This document shows, in pieces, positions 24,903 to 33,501 of a stretch of DNA of 64,000 nt. Under the pieces are notes generated by a model. It searched no databases, was not told the origin of the DNA, and was given only the letters and a program-made list of their open reading frames with translations. Source of the DNA: an uncultured bacterium. GTDB taxonomy: Bacteria; Verrucomicrobiota; Lentisphaeria; Victivallales; UBA1829. The stretch covers positions 62,001 to 126,000 of the forward strand of contig URKJ01000001.1 of NCBI GenBank assembly GCA_900548385.1, written 5' to 3'. Each line of letters starts with the position of its first letter. Position 1 is the stretch's first letter. The position numbers and the translations under genes were made by a program.

Positions 24903-26771
24903 TTAATGGAGAACGGGAGGATAACGGTGTGTGCCGTGGGGCGGATCGCACCGGTCTTCATTCGTCGGGATGACTTCGTCCGGTTTTTCCGGATCCGGTT
25001 CCCACAGAGGGGTTTCGAGCCAGGTGATGCCGCTCTGACGCCACGCCTGGTCGCTGAGTTTTTTCAGCATTGTGTGATAGAACCCGAATTTGTTCTGCAT
25101 GTCCTGCGGGATTTCGTCAAGCGAGTTGACCGTTCCCAGTTTGGGCAGATATTCCACGATGAATTCAAACCAGAGATAATCCGCCAGCTGGTTGCGTCCG
25201 GGATCTTCCAGCGAGGTCGGTATGATGGCGCTGTTGGTGAAGACCGGCAGGACGATTCCGGAAAGATGCGGCGGCTGGAGGTCGTTATCCACGGAAAGCG
25301 CGCCGAACGGTTTCGCCACGGAATAGGCGTAAATATGCGGCGCGTTGTGCTGGAGACGGCTCTGTGCGTAATCCAGCCGGTTTTCACCGGATCCGGTTTG
25401 AAGATATTCCGTGGTTTCGCCGGATGTTTTCGGCATGAAGCTGTTCCGGAAGATGTCGCCGAGACGTTTATCCTTGTCCCCGTTGACGCCGAGAGTTCCG
25501 GTTACCGTAACTGTTTCCGTTTCGATGTCCATGCGGGACACTGCGCCGGAATAGTAAAGCGCCTGTTTTTTGAACGGTGCGGAAAGGTAGTCTTCCCAGA
25601 GTGAGGTCTGTGTCTGGTCATAGCTGCGCCACCGCCAGTTGTAGTATGCCCAGCTGAGCGCGGGGAGGGGATTGAGCTTGCGGTCCCTGTCGCCGTTCGG
25701 GGTATCGACGATTTCGCCGTCCCGGTTGTAGACCGGATCGAACAGATCGTAATGGTCCATGAGTTTGGTTGCGTTGTAACCGGCTTTTTTCAGCTGGTCG
25801 TCGATCAGGGAACTTTCTTTCAGAACGTTCCAGGTGTTGCTCTGTGCGTTTTTGATTTCCACGCCGACCGGCAGGTATTCGCTTTCCTGCCGGAATGTCG
25901 CGTCTTCATCGGTGACCAGGTTTCCCCACCAGTTGGAGGCGTCGAAGTTCATGCGCAGGAGCTCTTTCAGCCAGCACCAGTAATTTGCCTGAATCGCATC
26001 ATAGATATACCGGGACTGGAGGTATCCGGCAAAATCGTTTCCGGTCGGCGGAACGGTTTTGACTCTGGGTGAGCCGAGCAGCTGCGCGTTCGGCAGAACG
26101 GCGATTCCTTTGGAGGTGTCGCCGCCGTCGTTCAGCAGGATGGTGTCGAGAGTGCCGAGGTACGGGGCTTTCCAGTTGTAGCCGAACATGTTCCGTCTGA
26201 TATAATCGGGCGTCATATATTGTTCAAAGACGTTTTTCCGGTTTACGTTGGTCGGATTTTCCACATAGAGCATTTGATTGCGGACCGCTTCGCCGTATGA
26301 CTCGTTATAATTGAGTCCGTTGTTTTTTGCGGTCTGCTGTGCCGCTCCGAATCCGATCAGCGGGACGATGAACAGCGCTCTCTGCTGAATCTGGGAAACG
26401 GTATCGGAGGCGATTTCCAGTTCTTTCAGCTGAGTGGCGCGTTTCTGTATGGCGTCTTCTTCGTTTTCAACATGCAGAAAGCTGTCCGGCGTTTGCTGCA
26501 TTCCCGTCCCGAACATGGAATCGGAGATCAGAACGGTTGTGGCTTTGACAAGATTCAGTTCTCCGATCAGGTTCAGCGTATGTCTCTGCCAGTTGGCGCC
26601 GGTCAGAGCCGCCGCATCGACGGCGTTCTGGGATTTGACTTTGGCGCGGATTACGTTGGAAATGTCAAGCAGGAGAAATATCGCCAGCGTCAGGATCAGC
26701 AGAGCGATCAGCGCCAGGATCAGAACCTGTCCGCGCTCCCGGTGTTTTCTGTAAAAACGCGTTTTCATCAT
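24903..26771 (-). CDS. TadG/TadE-like pilus-associated protein
   Basis: A 622-residue protein. The N-terminus RKHRERGQVLILALIALLIL is a class III-type pilin leader/helix typical of Tad (TadE/G-like) proteins, followed by KSQNAVDAAALTGAN, a segment characteristic of putative Flp-assembly TadG-like proteins. The large remainder (residues of about 80-622) is exported and has no domain I recognise. Start options are 26777, 26771 and 26768; 26771 is chosen because GGA lies 6 nt upstream. It follows the TadE-like gene with almost no gap. Confidence 0.85.
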   Translation of the reverse strand: MMKTRFYRKHRERGQVLILALIALLILTLAIFLLLDISNVIRAKVKSQNAVDAAALTGANWQRHTLNLIGELNLVKATTVLISDSMFGTGMQQTPDSFLHVENEEDAIQKRATQLKELEIASDTVSQIQQRALFIVPLIGFGAAQQTAKNNGLNYNESYGEAVRNQMLYVENPTNVNRKNVFEQYMTPDYIRRNMFGYNWKAPYLGTLDTILLNDGGDTSKGIAVLPNAQLLGSPRVKTVPPTGNDFAGYLQSRYIYDAIQANYWCWLKELLRMNFDASNWWGNLVTDEDATFRQESEYLPVGVEIKNAQSNTWNVLKESSLIDDQLKKAGYNATKLMDHYDLFDPVYNRDGEIVDTPNGDRDRKLNPLPALSWAYYNWRWRSYDQTQTSLWEDYLSAPFKKQALYYSGAVSRMDIETETVTVTGTLGVNGDKDKRLGDIFRNSFMPKTSGETTEYLQTGSGENRLDYAQSRLQHNAPHIYAYSVAKPFGALSVDNDLQPPHLSGIVLPVFTNSAIIPTSLEDPGRNQLADYLWFEFIVEYLPKLGTVNSLDEIPQDMQNKFGFYHTMLKKLSDQAWRQSGITWLETPLWEPDPEKPDEVIPTNEDRCDPPHGTHRYPPVLH

Positions 26772-26773
26772 GA

Positions 26774-27376
26774 TCATTCCAGATATGCGGTTGACTGTTT
26801 TGCCATTTTCGTTTCTCCGGAGATGTTCATTTTTCCGCCGGTCTGAGGCTGGAATGCTCCGCGGAAAGGCATGACCCACGGATAATCCCTGAATTCGGAG
26901 CGGGCGGTGAACGTGTCGCCCTGATGAGTCAGTCCGGTCTCGAAACTGGTTTTGTATTCGGAGAGGTCATTATTCTCTCCTTCCCTGTTCCACCAGTATT
27001 GATAGCGCAGGCCGTTCTGCCGTTGACGCATATAATCCAAAATGACCAGGCGTTCGTAGTAAAACTGTTCGATTGCCGTTTTGAAAGGCAGGGAATCGCT
27101 GTTTCCGTTGAGCAGATCGACCGGTGCGCGCATCTGTCCGGCGGCGGGAATGACTTTGAGGCGCGCCTCCCGCTGATAGGCGTCTTCGCGGAAACCGACC
27201 GTAGCCGAGCGCGCGGCGCGGAATGCCGCATAGTCCGTGACCATCTGAGCGACTGAATAGTAGAAGAACTGGAGCAGCCCGAATGTCAGCAGAAGGATCA
27301 GGAACATGCAGAGCATGGCTTCCACAATAGAGGAAGCCCGCTCTCCGGACCGGATTTGCGGGCGCAGTTTCCGCAT
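26774..27376 (-). CDS. TadE-like pseudopilin
   Basis: A 200-residue protein (211 if the GTG at 27409, which overlaps the previous stop, is used). The segment GERASSIVEAMLCMFLILLL is a TadE-like cleavage site and hydrophobic helix, with Glu in the expected position. The rest is a soluble periplasmic domain. TadE pseudopilins assist Flp pilus assembly. The ATG at 27376 is preferred because the purine-rich AAAGAGAA precedes it. The gene lies between a Flp-like pilin and a TadG-like gene. Confidence 0.78.
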   Translation of the reverse strand: MRKLRPQIRSGERASSIVEAMLCMFLILLLTFGLLQFFYYSVAQMVTDYAAFRAARSATVGFREDAYQREARLKVIPAAGQMRAPVDLLNGNSDSLPFKTAIEQFYYERLVILDYMRQRQNGLRYQYWWNREGENNDLSEYKTSFETGLTHQGDTFTARSEFRDYPWVMPFRGAFQPQTGGKMNISGETKMAKQSTAYLE

Positions 27377-27405
27377 TGGTTCTCTTTCGCGTGTGACGAA
27401 AGCGG

Positions 27406-27657
27406 TCACTCGGTGGTAATGCCGCCCTTGTCGAGCTCTTTGAGGGTCTCGACCGAGCCCTTGTCCACGGCGGAATCGACATCCTTGGAGGTTCCGAGCG
27501 TAGCGGCGGCTCCGCCGATCTTTTCCCGGATCGTGTCGCTGAAAATTCCCAGCACAGCAAGAGCGGCGAGCGCAACGATTACCACAATAATGATATATTC
27601 CACGATCGCCTGTCCTTTGCAGCGTTTTTTCATCTGTTTGAGTTTTGCCATGTCCAT
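27406..27657 (-). CDS. Flp-like type IVb pilin
   Basis: An 83-residue protein with a basic leader, then G-QAIVEY (Gly15, Glu20, Tyr21) and a hydrophobic helix IIIVVIVALAALAVLGIF, the Flp/Fap type IVb pilin signature. The tail of about 45 residues is polar. After cleavage it could polymerise into a Tad pilus. The Tad ATPase, secretin and peptidase genes are not in this window. It is second in the cluster, 16 bp after the first pilin-like gene. Confidence 0.88.
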   Translation of the reverse strand: MDMAKLKQMKKRCKGQAIVEYIIIVVIVALAALAVLGIFSDTIREKIGGAAATLGTSKDVDSAVDKGSVETLKELDKGGITTE

Positions 27658-27673
27658 AGCCGATACTCCTTTC

Positions 27674-27847
27674 TTACACCCACGGCTCCCAGCCGATCAG
27701 TGCGGTTATTCTCCATCCGTACTCAAGAAACACCGCCAGCAAAAGAAGCATGACGGCTGCCACCAAAACAAACATGACGATCAGAATCGCGTATTCCGTG
27801 AGGACCTGTCCCCGTTCCGCGCGGTTCTTTTTCATCCATGTCTGCAT
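27674..27847 (-). CDS. Short Flp-like pilin subunit
   Basis: A 57-residue protein starting MQTWMKKNRAERGQVLTEYA. It has the same G-QxxxEY signature (Gly13, Glu18, Tyr19) as the next gene, followed by one hydrophobic helix to about residue 42 and a short tail. The ATG at 27847 is preferred because GGAG lies 7 nt upstream; the longer open frame has no support. It is the first gene of the Tad-like transcript, 26-54 bp after a good promoter. Confidence 0.82.
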   Translation of the reverse strand: MQTWMKKNRAERGQVLTEYAILIVMFVLVAAVMLLLLAVFLEYGWRITALIGWEPWV

Positions 27848-27872
27848 AGGGGTTCTCCGGTTTTCTGCGGTA

Positions 27873-27901
27873 ATTATAGCATGAAAGAGAAGACAACGCA
27901 A
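27873..27901 (-). promoter_or_regulatory. Promoter of the Flp/Tad-like cluster
   Basis: On the minus strand TTGCGT (27901-27896), a 17-nt spacer and TATAAT (27878-27873) form a good sigma-70-type promoter, 25 bp before the ATG of the short Flp-like pilin. Confidence 0.7.
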
Positions 27902-27964
27902 GAGGAGTTTCAGAAAAAAATTCATTTTCCCGCAATATTTTTTCTTTTTTCTCCGTTTGAAAAA

Positions 27965-27992
27965 TTGCAAAAGACGGAAGAGAGGCTATATT
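27965..27992 (+). promoter_or_regulatory. Probable promoter of the YfgM-trmH-dap operon
   Basis: TTGCAA (27965-27970), a 16-nt spacer and TATATT (27987-27992) lie about 50 bp before the first start codon of the plus-strand operon. It is divergent from the Flp/Tad promoter. Confidence 0.5.
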
Positions 27993-28044
27993 TCCTCACA
28001 TTCATACGAGAATAACGATGGAAAAATAACAGGAGCATCCGATA

Positions 28045-28719
28045 ATGGCAAAGCAGAAAAAGGTCATGGAATCAGAAGTCATTGCAGACGGTATTACCAG
28101 GGATTGCAATACGTTTGAAGCGTGGTTTATCGAGAATGGGAAAACCGTTGCATGGGCATGCGTTGCGATCATTGTGATTGTGGCGGTTGTCTTTACCGTG
28201 ATCCAGATCCGCAAGAGCGCGGACGCGAAAGCCTATTCCGCTCTTGCTTCCGCCACGACCGAACAGCAGATACAGGATGCTCTGAAACAGTATCCGAAAG
28301 GAACGGCGGCCGCGGAAGCGCGGTTCCGTCTTGCCGGACTTCTGATCAAGGCGAAAAACAACAAAGCCGCCATCGAACAGCTGGCTCTGATCGCCGACGA
28401 CGCGGATGCCATGCCGTTCACCCGTGCCCGCGCCATTCTGGATGCCGGTTATCTTTATGAAAACGACGGCAAGACCAAAGACGCTCTTTCCCGTTATGAG
28501 AAAGCCGCATCCGATCTTCAGCTGCCCGAAGATGCCCGTCTGGAAGGATATTATGCCGCCGGACGTATGCAGCTGCTGCTGAAAGATGTTGCCAAAGCGC
28601 GTGCCGCATTCAAACAGGCGTCCAATGCCGCGGTCCGTTCGCAGGGCGCGTTTTTCTGGAGCTCCCAGGCTCAGGCGGCCCTGAACCGTTTGCCAGCGGA
28701 AACCGCCGCCGCGAAATAA
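28045..28719 (+). CDS. YfgM/TPR-type membrane-anchored protein
   Basis: A 224-residue protein. Residues of about 34-53 form one transmembrane helix after a short cytoplasmic tail. The outside domain has TPR-like helical hairpins (AEARFRLAGLLIKAKNNKAAIEQL and later repeats). This layout matches YfgM-type proteins that accompany the Sec translocon or act as periplasmic chaperone adaptors. AGGAG lies upstream of the ATG. The next gene starts 15 bp after the stop, so it probably heads the operon. Confidence 0.8.
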   Translation: MAKQKKVMESEVIADGITRDCNTFEAWFIENGKTVAWACVAIIVIVAVVFTVIQIRKSADAKAYSALASATTEQQIQDALKQYPKGTAAAEARFRLAGLLIKAKNNKAAIEQLALIADDADAMPFTRARAILDAGYLYENDGKTKDALSRYEKAASDLQLPEDARLEGYYAAGRMQLLLKDVAKARAAFKQASNAAVRSQGAFFWSSQAQAALNRLPAETAAAK

Positions 28720-28734
28720 TCCGTGGAGACTATA

Positions 28735-29493
28735 TTGTCAAAGCGCCGGGAGTCGCTGCTCCGCGCTTTGACGACCCGTCACGGCAGAAAGAACAGCGGT
28801 TATTGCCTTGTGGAAGGCTTGCGGTGCGTCAACGAGATTCTGACTCTGCGTCCCGATTTGATCGAAGTCTGCATTCTCCGTGAAGACATGGCGGACCGGG
28901 TCGATGCCCCCGATGACCGTACCGTGGTGCTTCCCCGCGCAAAATTTGATTCTCTCGCCGCCACGGTGAACTCGCAGGGAGTGCTTGTTCTGGCGGAGCA
29001 GCCCGGCTATCTGCCGCTTTCCGGAACGCCAGCCGACCCGTTTGCCCTGGTGCTGGACCGGATTGCCGATCCGGGAAATTTCGGGACGATCATCCGTACC
29101 GCCCGCGCCGTCGGGCTGAATGAAATCTGGATTGTGAAAGGCGGTGTGGATCCGTTCGGGGACAAAGCGGTCCGGTCTGCTTCCAGTGCCCAGTTCGCGG
29201 TAGGGATCCGGCTTGCAGACTCTCTGGACGAAGCTGTTTCCGCGCTCCGGCAGCTTGGCGTGACCCGGTTTTTCCGGACGGAGCCCGCGGAGGGACACAG
29301 TGTCTTTACCGAGCCCGGACTGTTTTCCGGTTCCGCGATCGTGCTTGGTAATGAGGCGAACGGAGCCGGTCCGGTTCACGGTTCCCTGCCGCTGAATATT
29401 CCGATGCCCGGTTCCGCCGAATCGCTGAACGTGGCACAGGCGGCGACCGTGATTCTGTTCGAATATGTCCGCCGCATGGGAGGAACGGTATGA
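28735..29493 (+). CDS. TrmH/SpoU-family RNA 2'-O-methyltransferase
   Basis: A 252-residue protein with an N-terminal RNA-binding region (LVEGLRCVNEIL) and a SPOUT knot. The three motifs are visible: DRIADPGNFGTIIRTARAVG, then IVLGNEANGAGP, and NIPMPGSAESLNVAQAATV. It uses SAM to methylate a ribose 2'-OH in rRNA or tRNA; the exact site is unknown. The start is TTG at 28735, with GGAG 6 nt upstream; the GTG 12 bp earlier overlaps that ribosome binding site and is less likely. Its stop overlaps the dapF start (ATGA). Confidence 0.92.
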   Translation: MSKRRESLLRALTTRHGRKNSGYCLVEGLRCVNEILTLRPDLIEVCILREDMADRVDAPDDRTVVLPRAKFDSLAATVNSQGVLVLAEQPGYLPLSGTPADPFALVLDRIADPGNFGTIIRTARAVGLNEIWIVKGGVDPFGDKAVRSASSAQFAVGIRLADSLDEAVSALRQLGVTRFFRTEPAEGHSVFTEPGLFSGSAIVLGNEANGAGPVHGSLPLNIPMPGSAESLNVAQAATVILFEYVRRMGGTV

Positions 29494-30296
29494 AAACAAT
29501 GCAGTTTGTCAAGATGGACGGTGCCGGAAATGATTTTGTCGTTGCCGCCGAATTACCCGGCAATATGGTGCTTCATACGCCCGATGCAGTCCGTGCAGTT
29601 TGCGACCGCCGCCGGGGTATCGGGGCGGATGGTATGCTGATCCTCCGTCCGGTTTCGCCCGGCGAGCTGACTATGACCTACTATAATTCCGACGGATCTC
29701 CGGCGGATCTGTGCGGCAACGGTCTCCGCTGCTGCATGGAGTTCGCCGCTCTTGCCGGGTTGGCGGGGGATCATGCGGTGTTTCATACCGGGGCGGGGAG
29801 GCTGGAGGCGTGGCGGATCGCGCCGGAACAGATCCGGATTCAGATGCCGTCCGCAGAGCCGTTCCGGGAACTGACCGTGTGCGGATATCCGCTCTTTCTG
29901 ACATCGACCGGAGTCCCTCATGCCGTGGTGCCGCTGATGAAACGGGGGTTTGAGGAGCTGGATGCGGTGCGGACCGGACGTTCCATCCGGCTAGCGGAGG
30001 AACTGGAGCCCGCAGGGGCAAATGTGGATTTTATCGAAGTTCTTGATCCCGACACTGCACGGGTCCGCACTTACGAGCGCGGTGTGGAGGATGAGACGCT
30101 TGCGTGCGGGACCGGAGCCGCCGCCGTCGGCGCTTTCCTCTGGCGGAAACATGGCGGAGACCGGAAAAAACGCATAATTTGCGTCGGAGGCGATGTTTTG
30201 AGTATTGAATTAACCGTAAACGGGAATATTTTAAAAGAGATTCATCTTTCAGGACCCGCACGCGCGGTGTTCTCCGGAAACTGGAACTGGAAATAA
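29490..30296 (+). CDS. dapF: Diaminopimelate epimerase DapF
   Basis: A 268-residue enzyme that interconverts LL- and meso-diaminopimelate in lysine and peptidoglycan synthesis. The two catalytic cysteines are in CGNGLRC (Cys75) and ETLACGTGAAA (Cys206). Length matches the family. The start overlaps the methylase stop by 4 bp (ATGA), implying coupled translation. dapA follows after 30 bp. It is cytoplasmic and uses no cofactor. Confidence 0.96.
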   Translation: MKTMQFVKMDGAGNDFVVAAELPGNMVLHTPDAVRAVCDRRRGIGADGMLILRPVSPGELTMTYYNSDGSPADLCGNGLRCCMEFAALAGLAGDHAVFHTGAGRLEAWRIAPEQIRIQMPSAEPFRELTVCGYPLFLTSTGVPHAVVPLMKRGFEELDAVRTGRSIRLAEELEPAGANVDFIEVLDPDTARVRTYERGVEDETLACGTGAAAVGAFLWRKHGGDRKKRIICVGGDVLSIELTVNGNILKEIHLSGPARAVFSGNWNWK

Positions 30297-30326
30297 CAAA
30301 CATTCAACATATTGGAGATAGACACA

Positions 30327-31193
30327 ATGAGCATCCAAGGACTTTATACCGCACTGATCACACCGTTTTCTCATGGAGCCGTGGATTACGGCAAGCTCAA
30401 AGAAGTGGTGGAACAGCAGATCGCCGGCGGCGTTGACGGTATTCTGCCGACCGGAACCACCGGCGAATCCCCGACTTTGAGCGTCGAAGAACATCTCGAC
30501 GTGATTGAGAAAGTCATCGAATATGCCAACGGCCGCTGTAAAATCATGGCGGGTACCGGAGCGAACTGCACCGAAGAGGCGATCCGCCTGACGCATAAAG
30601 CCAAGGCGATGGGCGCGGATTCCTGTCTGCAGGTGACGCCGTATTACAACAAGCCGACTCAGGAAGGACTGTACCGCCATTTCAGCAAAATCGCCGATGA
30701 CTGCGGGCTTCCGGTCGTTCTTTACAACGTGCCGGGAAGAACGGGAATTCCGATCGCGGCGGAAACCGTTGCGCGCCTGTCCTCCAATCCGAACATCGTT
30801 GCGGTGAAGGAGGCGGGCGGTTCCGTGGAGCGTGTTTCCGAAATCCTGAATCTCTGCGACATTACCGTGATGTCCGGTGACGACAGCCTCACGCTTCCGA
30901 TGATGTCCGTCGGAGCGAAAGGCATCATTTCCGTCGCCTCGAACATTTACCCCGCCGAGCTGAAAAAGATGGTCGATCTCTGCGCCGCCGGAAACTTTGC
31001 GGAGGGGCTCCGGATTCATCGCAGATTCTATAATCTGTTCAAGCACCTGTTCATCGAATCGAATCCGATTCCCGTCAAAGCCGCGATGGCGATGATGGGA
31101 ATGATCGAAGAGGAATACCGTCTGCCGCTCTGCCCGATTTCCGAAAAGAACCGCGCCGTTCTGAAGGCGACTCTGGACGCACTGAACAAATGA
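30327..31193 (+). CDS. dapA: 4-hydroxy-tetrahydrodipicolinate synthase DapA
   Basis: A 288-residue class I aldolase that condenses pyruvate with aspartate semialdehyde. The Schiff-base Lys161 is in VAVKEAGG, and Tyr133 in LYNVPGRTG; GTTGESPT binds pyruvate. These positions equal those of the E. coli enzyme. The ATG at 30327 has GGAG upstream and gives the usual N-terminus. The stop overlaps the PHP-protein start (ATGA). Confidence 0.97.
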   Translation: MSIQGLYTALITPFSHGAVDYGKLKEVVEQQIAGGVDGILPTGTTGESPTLSVEEHLDVIEKVIEYANGRCKIMAGTGANCTEEAIRLTHKAKAMGADSCLQVTPYYNKPTQEGLYRHFSKIADDCGLPVVLYNVPGRTGIPIAAETVARLSSNPNIVAVKEAGGSVERVSEILNLCDITVMSGDDSLTLPMMSVGAKGIISVASNIYPAELKKMVDLCAAGNFAEGLRIHRRFYNLFKHLFIESNPIPVKAAMAMMGMIEEEYRLPLCPISEKNRAVLKATLDALNK

Positions 31194-32362
31194 AAGTTGC
31201 AGTTCTTTCCGGTCTGAGACGGAAAGCGGGGGATCTCAGCGAATTCTTTCTGCTGCGTGCGATTCACGCTGCAGCGTCGTATCTGAACGCGGAGGCGATG
31301 GTCGTTTGCGGTCCCCTCTGCGCCTCCACCGCGGAAAAACTGGATTTTGCGGAAACGGTGTTCGCATCGGTCAAGCGGAGAAAGCTCGCGATCCGGCTGA
31401 TCTGGATGAAAGGGGAGGGAGACCCTGCGGATTATTACGATCATTTTCCCGAACCTGTCGGCGAGACGCTGGACGGATTGCCGGTTCCCGCGTTTCTTGC
31501 GCTGTTGGGAGAGGTGCCGGAAATGTCCGCGCCCGAATTCCCGTTCGTGACTGTGGAATTGAACGGCGGGCGGATGGAAAACCGTACCGTTCACTCTCTT
31601 GCCGTTCCGTCCGAGTGGCGGGGACGGCTGACCGATTATCACGTTCACACGAATCTGGCTTATTGTTCTGAAAATATGACGGTTCCGTCTGCGTTGCGGC
31701 TTGCAAAGATGGCGGGAGTGGGGCGTCTGAATTTCGCGGAACATTCCGGTCAGCTTTATTTCGGAAACGATGACTACTGGGCGGGACGTTATGTCATGCG
31801 GACGCGCGGAACGCCGGAAGGCGTGCCGGAACAGCTCCGTCTGCCGCTGTACCGCGATTTGATCGCCAGATATTATGACGGTTCCTTTTCCTACGGTTTC
31901 GAGGTCGATGCCGATCCGGAGGGCGTGCCTGCCATTACGCCGGACGCCGTCGCGTTTGCCCGGATCCGTGTCGGTTCCATTCATCACCTGTTCTGTGCGG
32001 AGACTCCTGCCGCGCTGAAAGAGGAGTTTCTGCGGAAAGTGGAAGCTCTGCTGCAGTCCGGTGTGCGCATTCTGGCGCATCCTTTCCGGATCTTTACAAA
32101 GGGATTCGGTATGGCGGAACCGGAGGAACTGTATCTGCCGACCATTGAACTGCTGAAACGGTATGGCGCGGCGGCGGAGATCAACTGTCATGCCGGATAC
32201 CGTCCGAATCCCGCATTTTTTGCGCTGTGCCTGAAACACGGGGTGAAACTTTCCATCGGGACAGACTCCCATAATCTTTATGAAGTCGGTTTCCTGACGC
32301 CGCATTTCGCGATTCTGAAAGCGATTGATGCGTATTCCCGTCTGGATGAAGTCCTGATCTGA
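31190..32362 (+). CDS. PHP-domain metal-dependent phosphoesterase
   Basis: A 390-residue protein. Residues of about 1-140 form a domain I do not recognise (MKVAVLSGLRRKAGDLSEFF); it has no visible metal-binding residues. From residue 146 comes a PHP domain: DYHVHT (Asp149, His151, His153), FAEHSG, GFEVDAD, SIHHL, AHPF and GTDSHN are the metal ligands of the histidinol-phosphatase-like family. It is the last gene of the dap operon, overlapping dapA by 4 bp. The substrate is unknown; histidinol phosphate or another phosphomonoester is possible. Confidence 0.85.
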   Translation: MKVAVLSGLRRKAGDLSEFFLLRAIHAAASYLNAEAMVVCGPLCASTAEKLDFAETVFASVKRRKLAIRLIWMKGEGDPADYYDHFPEPVGETLDGLPVPAFLALLGEVPEMSAPEFPFVTVELNGGRMENRTVHSLAVPSEWRGRLTDYHVHTNLAYCSENMTVPSALRLAKMAGVGRLNFAEHSGQLYFGNDDYWAGRYVMRTRGTPEGVPEQLRLPLYRDLIARYYDGSFSYGFEVDADPEGVPAITPDAVAFARIRVGSIHHLFCAETPAALKEEFLRKVEALLQSGVRILAHPFRIFTKGFGMAEPEELYLPTIELLKRYGAAAEINCHAGYRPNPAFFALCLKHGVKLSIGTDSHNLYEVGFLTPHFAILKAIDAYSRLDEVLI

Positions 32363-32375
32363 TTCCGCTTCAGAT

Positions 32376-33347
32376 TCAGATATTGGTCTGTGTGAACAGA
32401 TACGAGGGGGAGCGGAGCATTCCCGCACAGATGCCGTACGGTGTGACGCGGAATTCATAGCTTCCGGTCAGCTCCAGCGCGCAGCGGAGAATCATTGCGC
32501 CGGAAGCGATGGTCGGTGCCATCTGCCTGTCGATTCCCGGCAGGCCCGTTACCGATTCTTTGGATCGTGCGACAAGATTTCTGCTGAGCTCGACAAGGGC
32601 GGCGGTTTTCTGCGGGATCGCCGCGATTGAGTCCACGGATTCGTAGACGGAGTGTTTGGTGAGGAGGCTCAGGCAACCGAACGAGAGCGGCCCGACCGCC
32701 ATAAATTCCGGTTCCACGGCAAGGTTGCTGCGCCACTTCCGGTAATCGGCGGACAGACCGGACAGTTTTTTCGTAACGTACCGGTGCAGTGCGATCTGCC
32801 GGAAGAGGGTCAGATGTCTGCGCCGTTTGAAATGCCGGTCCACTTTGGATACTCCGAGATCGAGCTCGACAGCACCGTCGATCGTTGATGCCGTTCCGTA
32901 GGAAAAACAGAAATTGCTGTAACCGACATAAGTGACGATAACCGGCAGGTTCGCCATGGCGTCCGTGACTGCTCCGGCAAAGTTGAGGCGCAGCTCATCG
33001 CGTCCGCTCAGCAGACGGGGAAACGTGCCGAATTCCCGTTGACAGCCGAGAAGCAGCAGACTGCGGTTCGGGACTTTCCGCAGGGAGGAGGTCGCCGCCA
33101 CATAGAATGTGCTGACGCCTTCCAGACGCGCGGTTTCGTGAAATTCCCGGAGGGCGTCGAGCACCCGTTTCATTCCCGCATCGGAGAGCAGACCGTCTTC
33201 CGTGCGGTCGAGGGCCATATCGGTAAATGTCGTGAACTGGTTGATCGTTTCAAAAGAGGTGCCGTTGGGCAGCATCCGGGCAATCAGCATCTGCGCGGTA
33301 TAGGCTCCGATATAGATTGCGGCGGAAATTGTTTCATTTATTGGCAT
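32376..33347 (-). CDS. Divergent Ppx/GppA-like protein, possibly inactive
   Basis: A 323-residue protein with the outline of an exopolyphosphatase/GppA ASKHA fold: an N-terminal strand-turn (IYIGAYTAQMLI), a middle segment FYVAATSSLRKVPN like the FRVVATSALR region, and VTYVGYSNFCFSYG in place of the usual DIGGGS loop. The DIGSNS and glycine-rich phosphate-binding loops are altered, so it may bind but not hydrolyse its nucleotide or polyphosphate ligand. The gene stands alone, divergent from the DAHP synthase gene. A very weak ribosome binding site precedes it. Family assignment is moderate. Confidence 0.65.
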   Translation of the reverse strand: MPINETISAAIYIGAYTAQMLIARMLPNGTSFETINQFTTFTDMALDRTEDGLLSDAGMKRVLDALREFHETARLEGVSTFYVAATSSLRKVPNRSLLLLGCQREFGTFPRLLSGRDELRLNFAGAVTDAMANLPVIVTYVGYSNFCFSYGTASTIDGAVELDLGVSKVDRHFKRRRHLTLFRQIALHRYVTKKLSGLSADYRKWRSNLAVEPEFMAVGPLSFGCLSLLTKHSVYESVDSIAAIPQKTAALVELSRNLVARSKESVTGLPGIDRQMAPTIASGAMILRCALELTGSYEFRVTPYGICAGMLRSPSYLFTQTNI

Positions 33348-33393
33348 ATTTTTTCATTCTTTCGCTTGCTTTTTTTTCTCTTTTCTGCCATTG

Positions 33394-33501
33394 TATAATG
33401 TAGCTCGGAAAATTGATTGTGCAAATGAAAAATTTTCCATTGGAACAGAGACCTTGTATTTTGAGCTGAAATAAGGGTCAAAAAAGTTGAAAGTGGTCAA
33501 A
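33394..33501 (+). promoter_or_regulatory. Promoter and structured leader of the DAHP synthase gene
   Basis: TATAAT lies at 33394-33399, with no good -35 at the usual distance. In the roughly 100-nt leader GGAAAATT (33407-33414) pairs with AATTTTCC (33431-33438), and AGCTC (33402-33406) with GAGCT (33463-33467) further out. The leader might be regulated, but no known riboswitch or Trp-type leader peptide was recognised. Confidence 0.4.
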
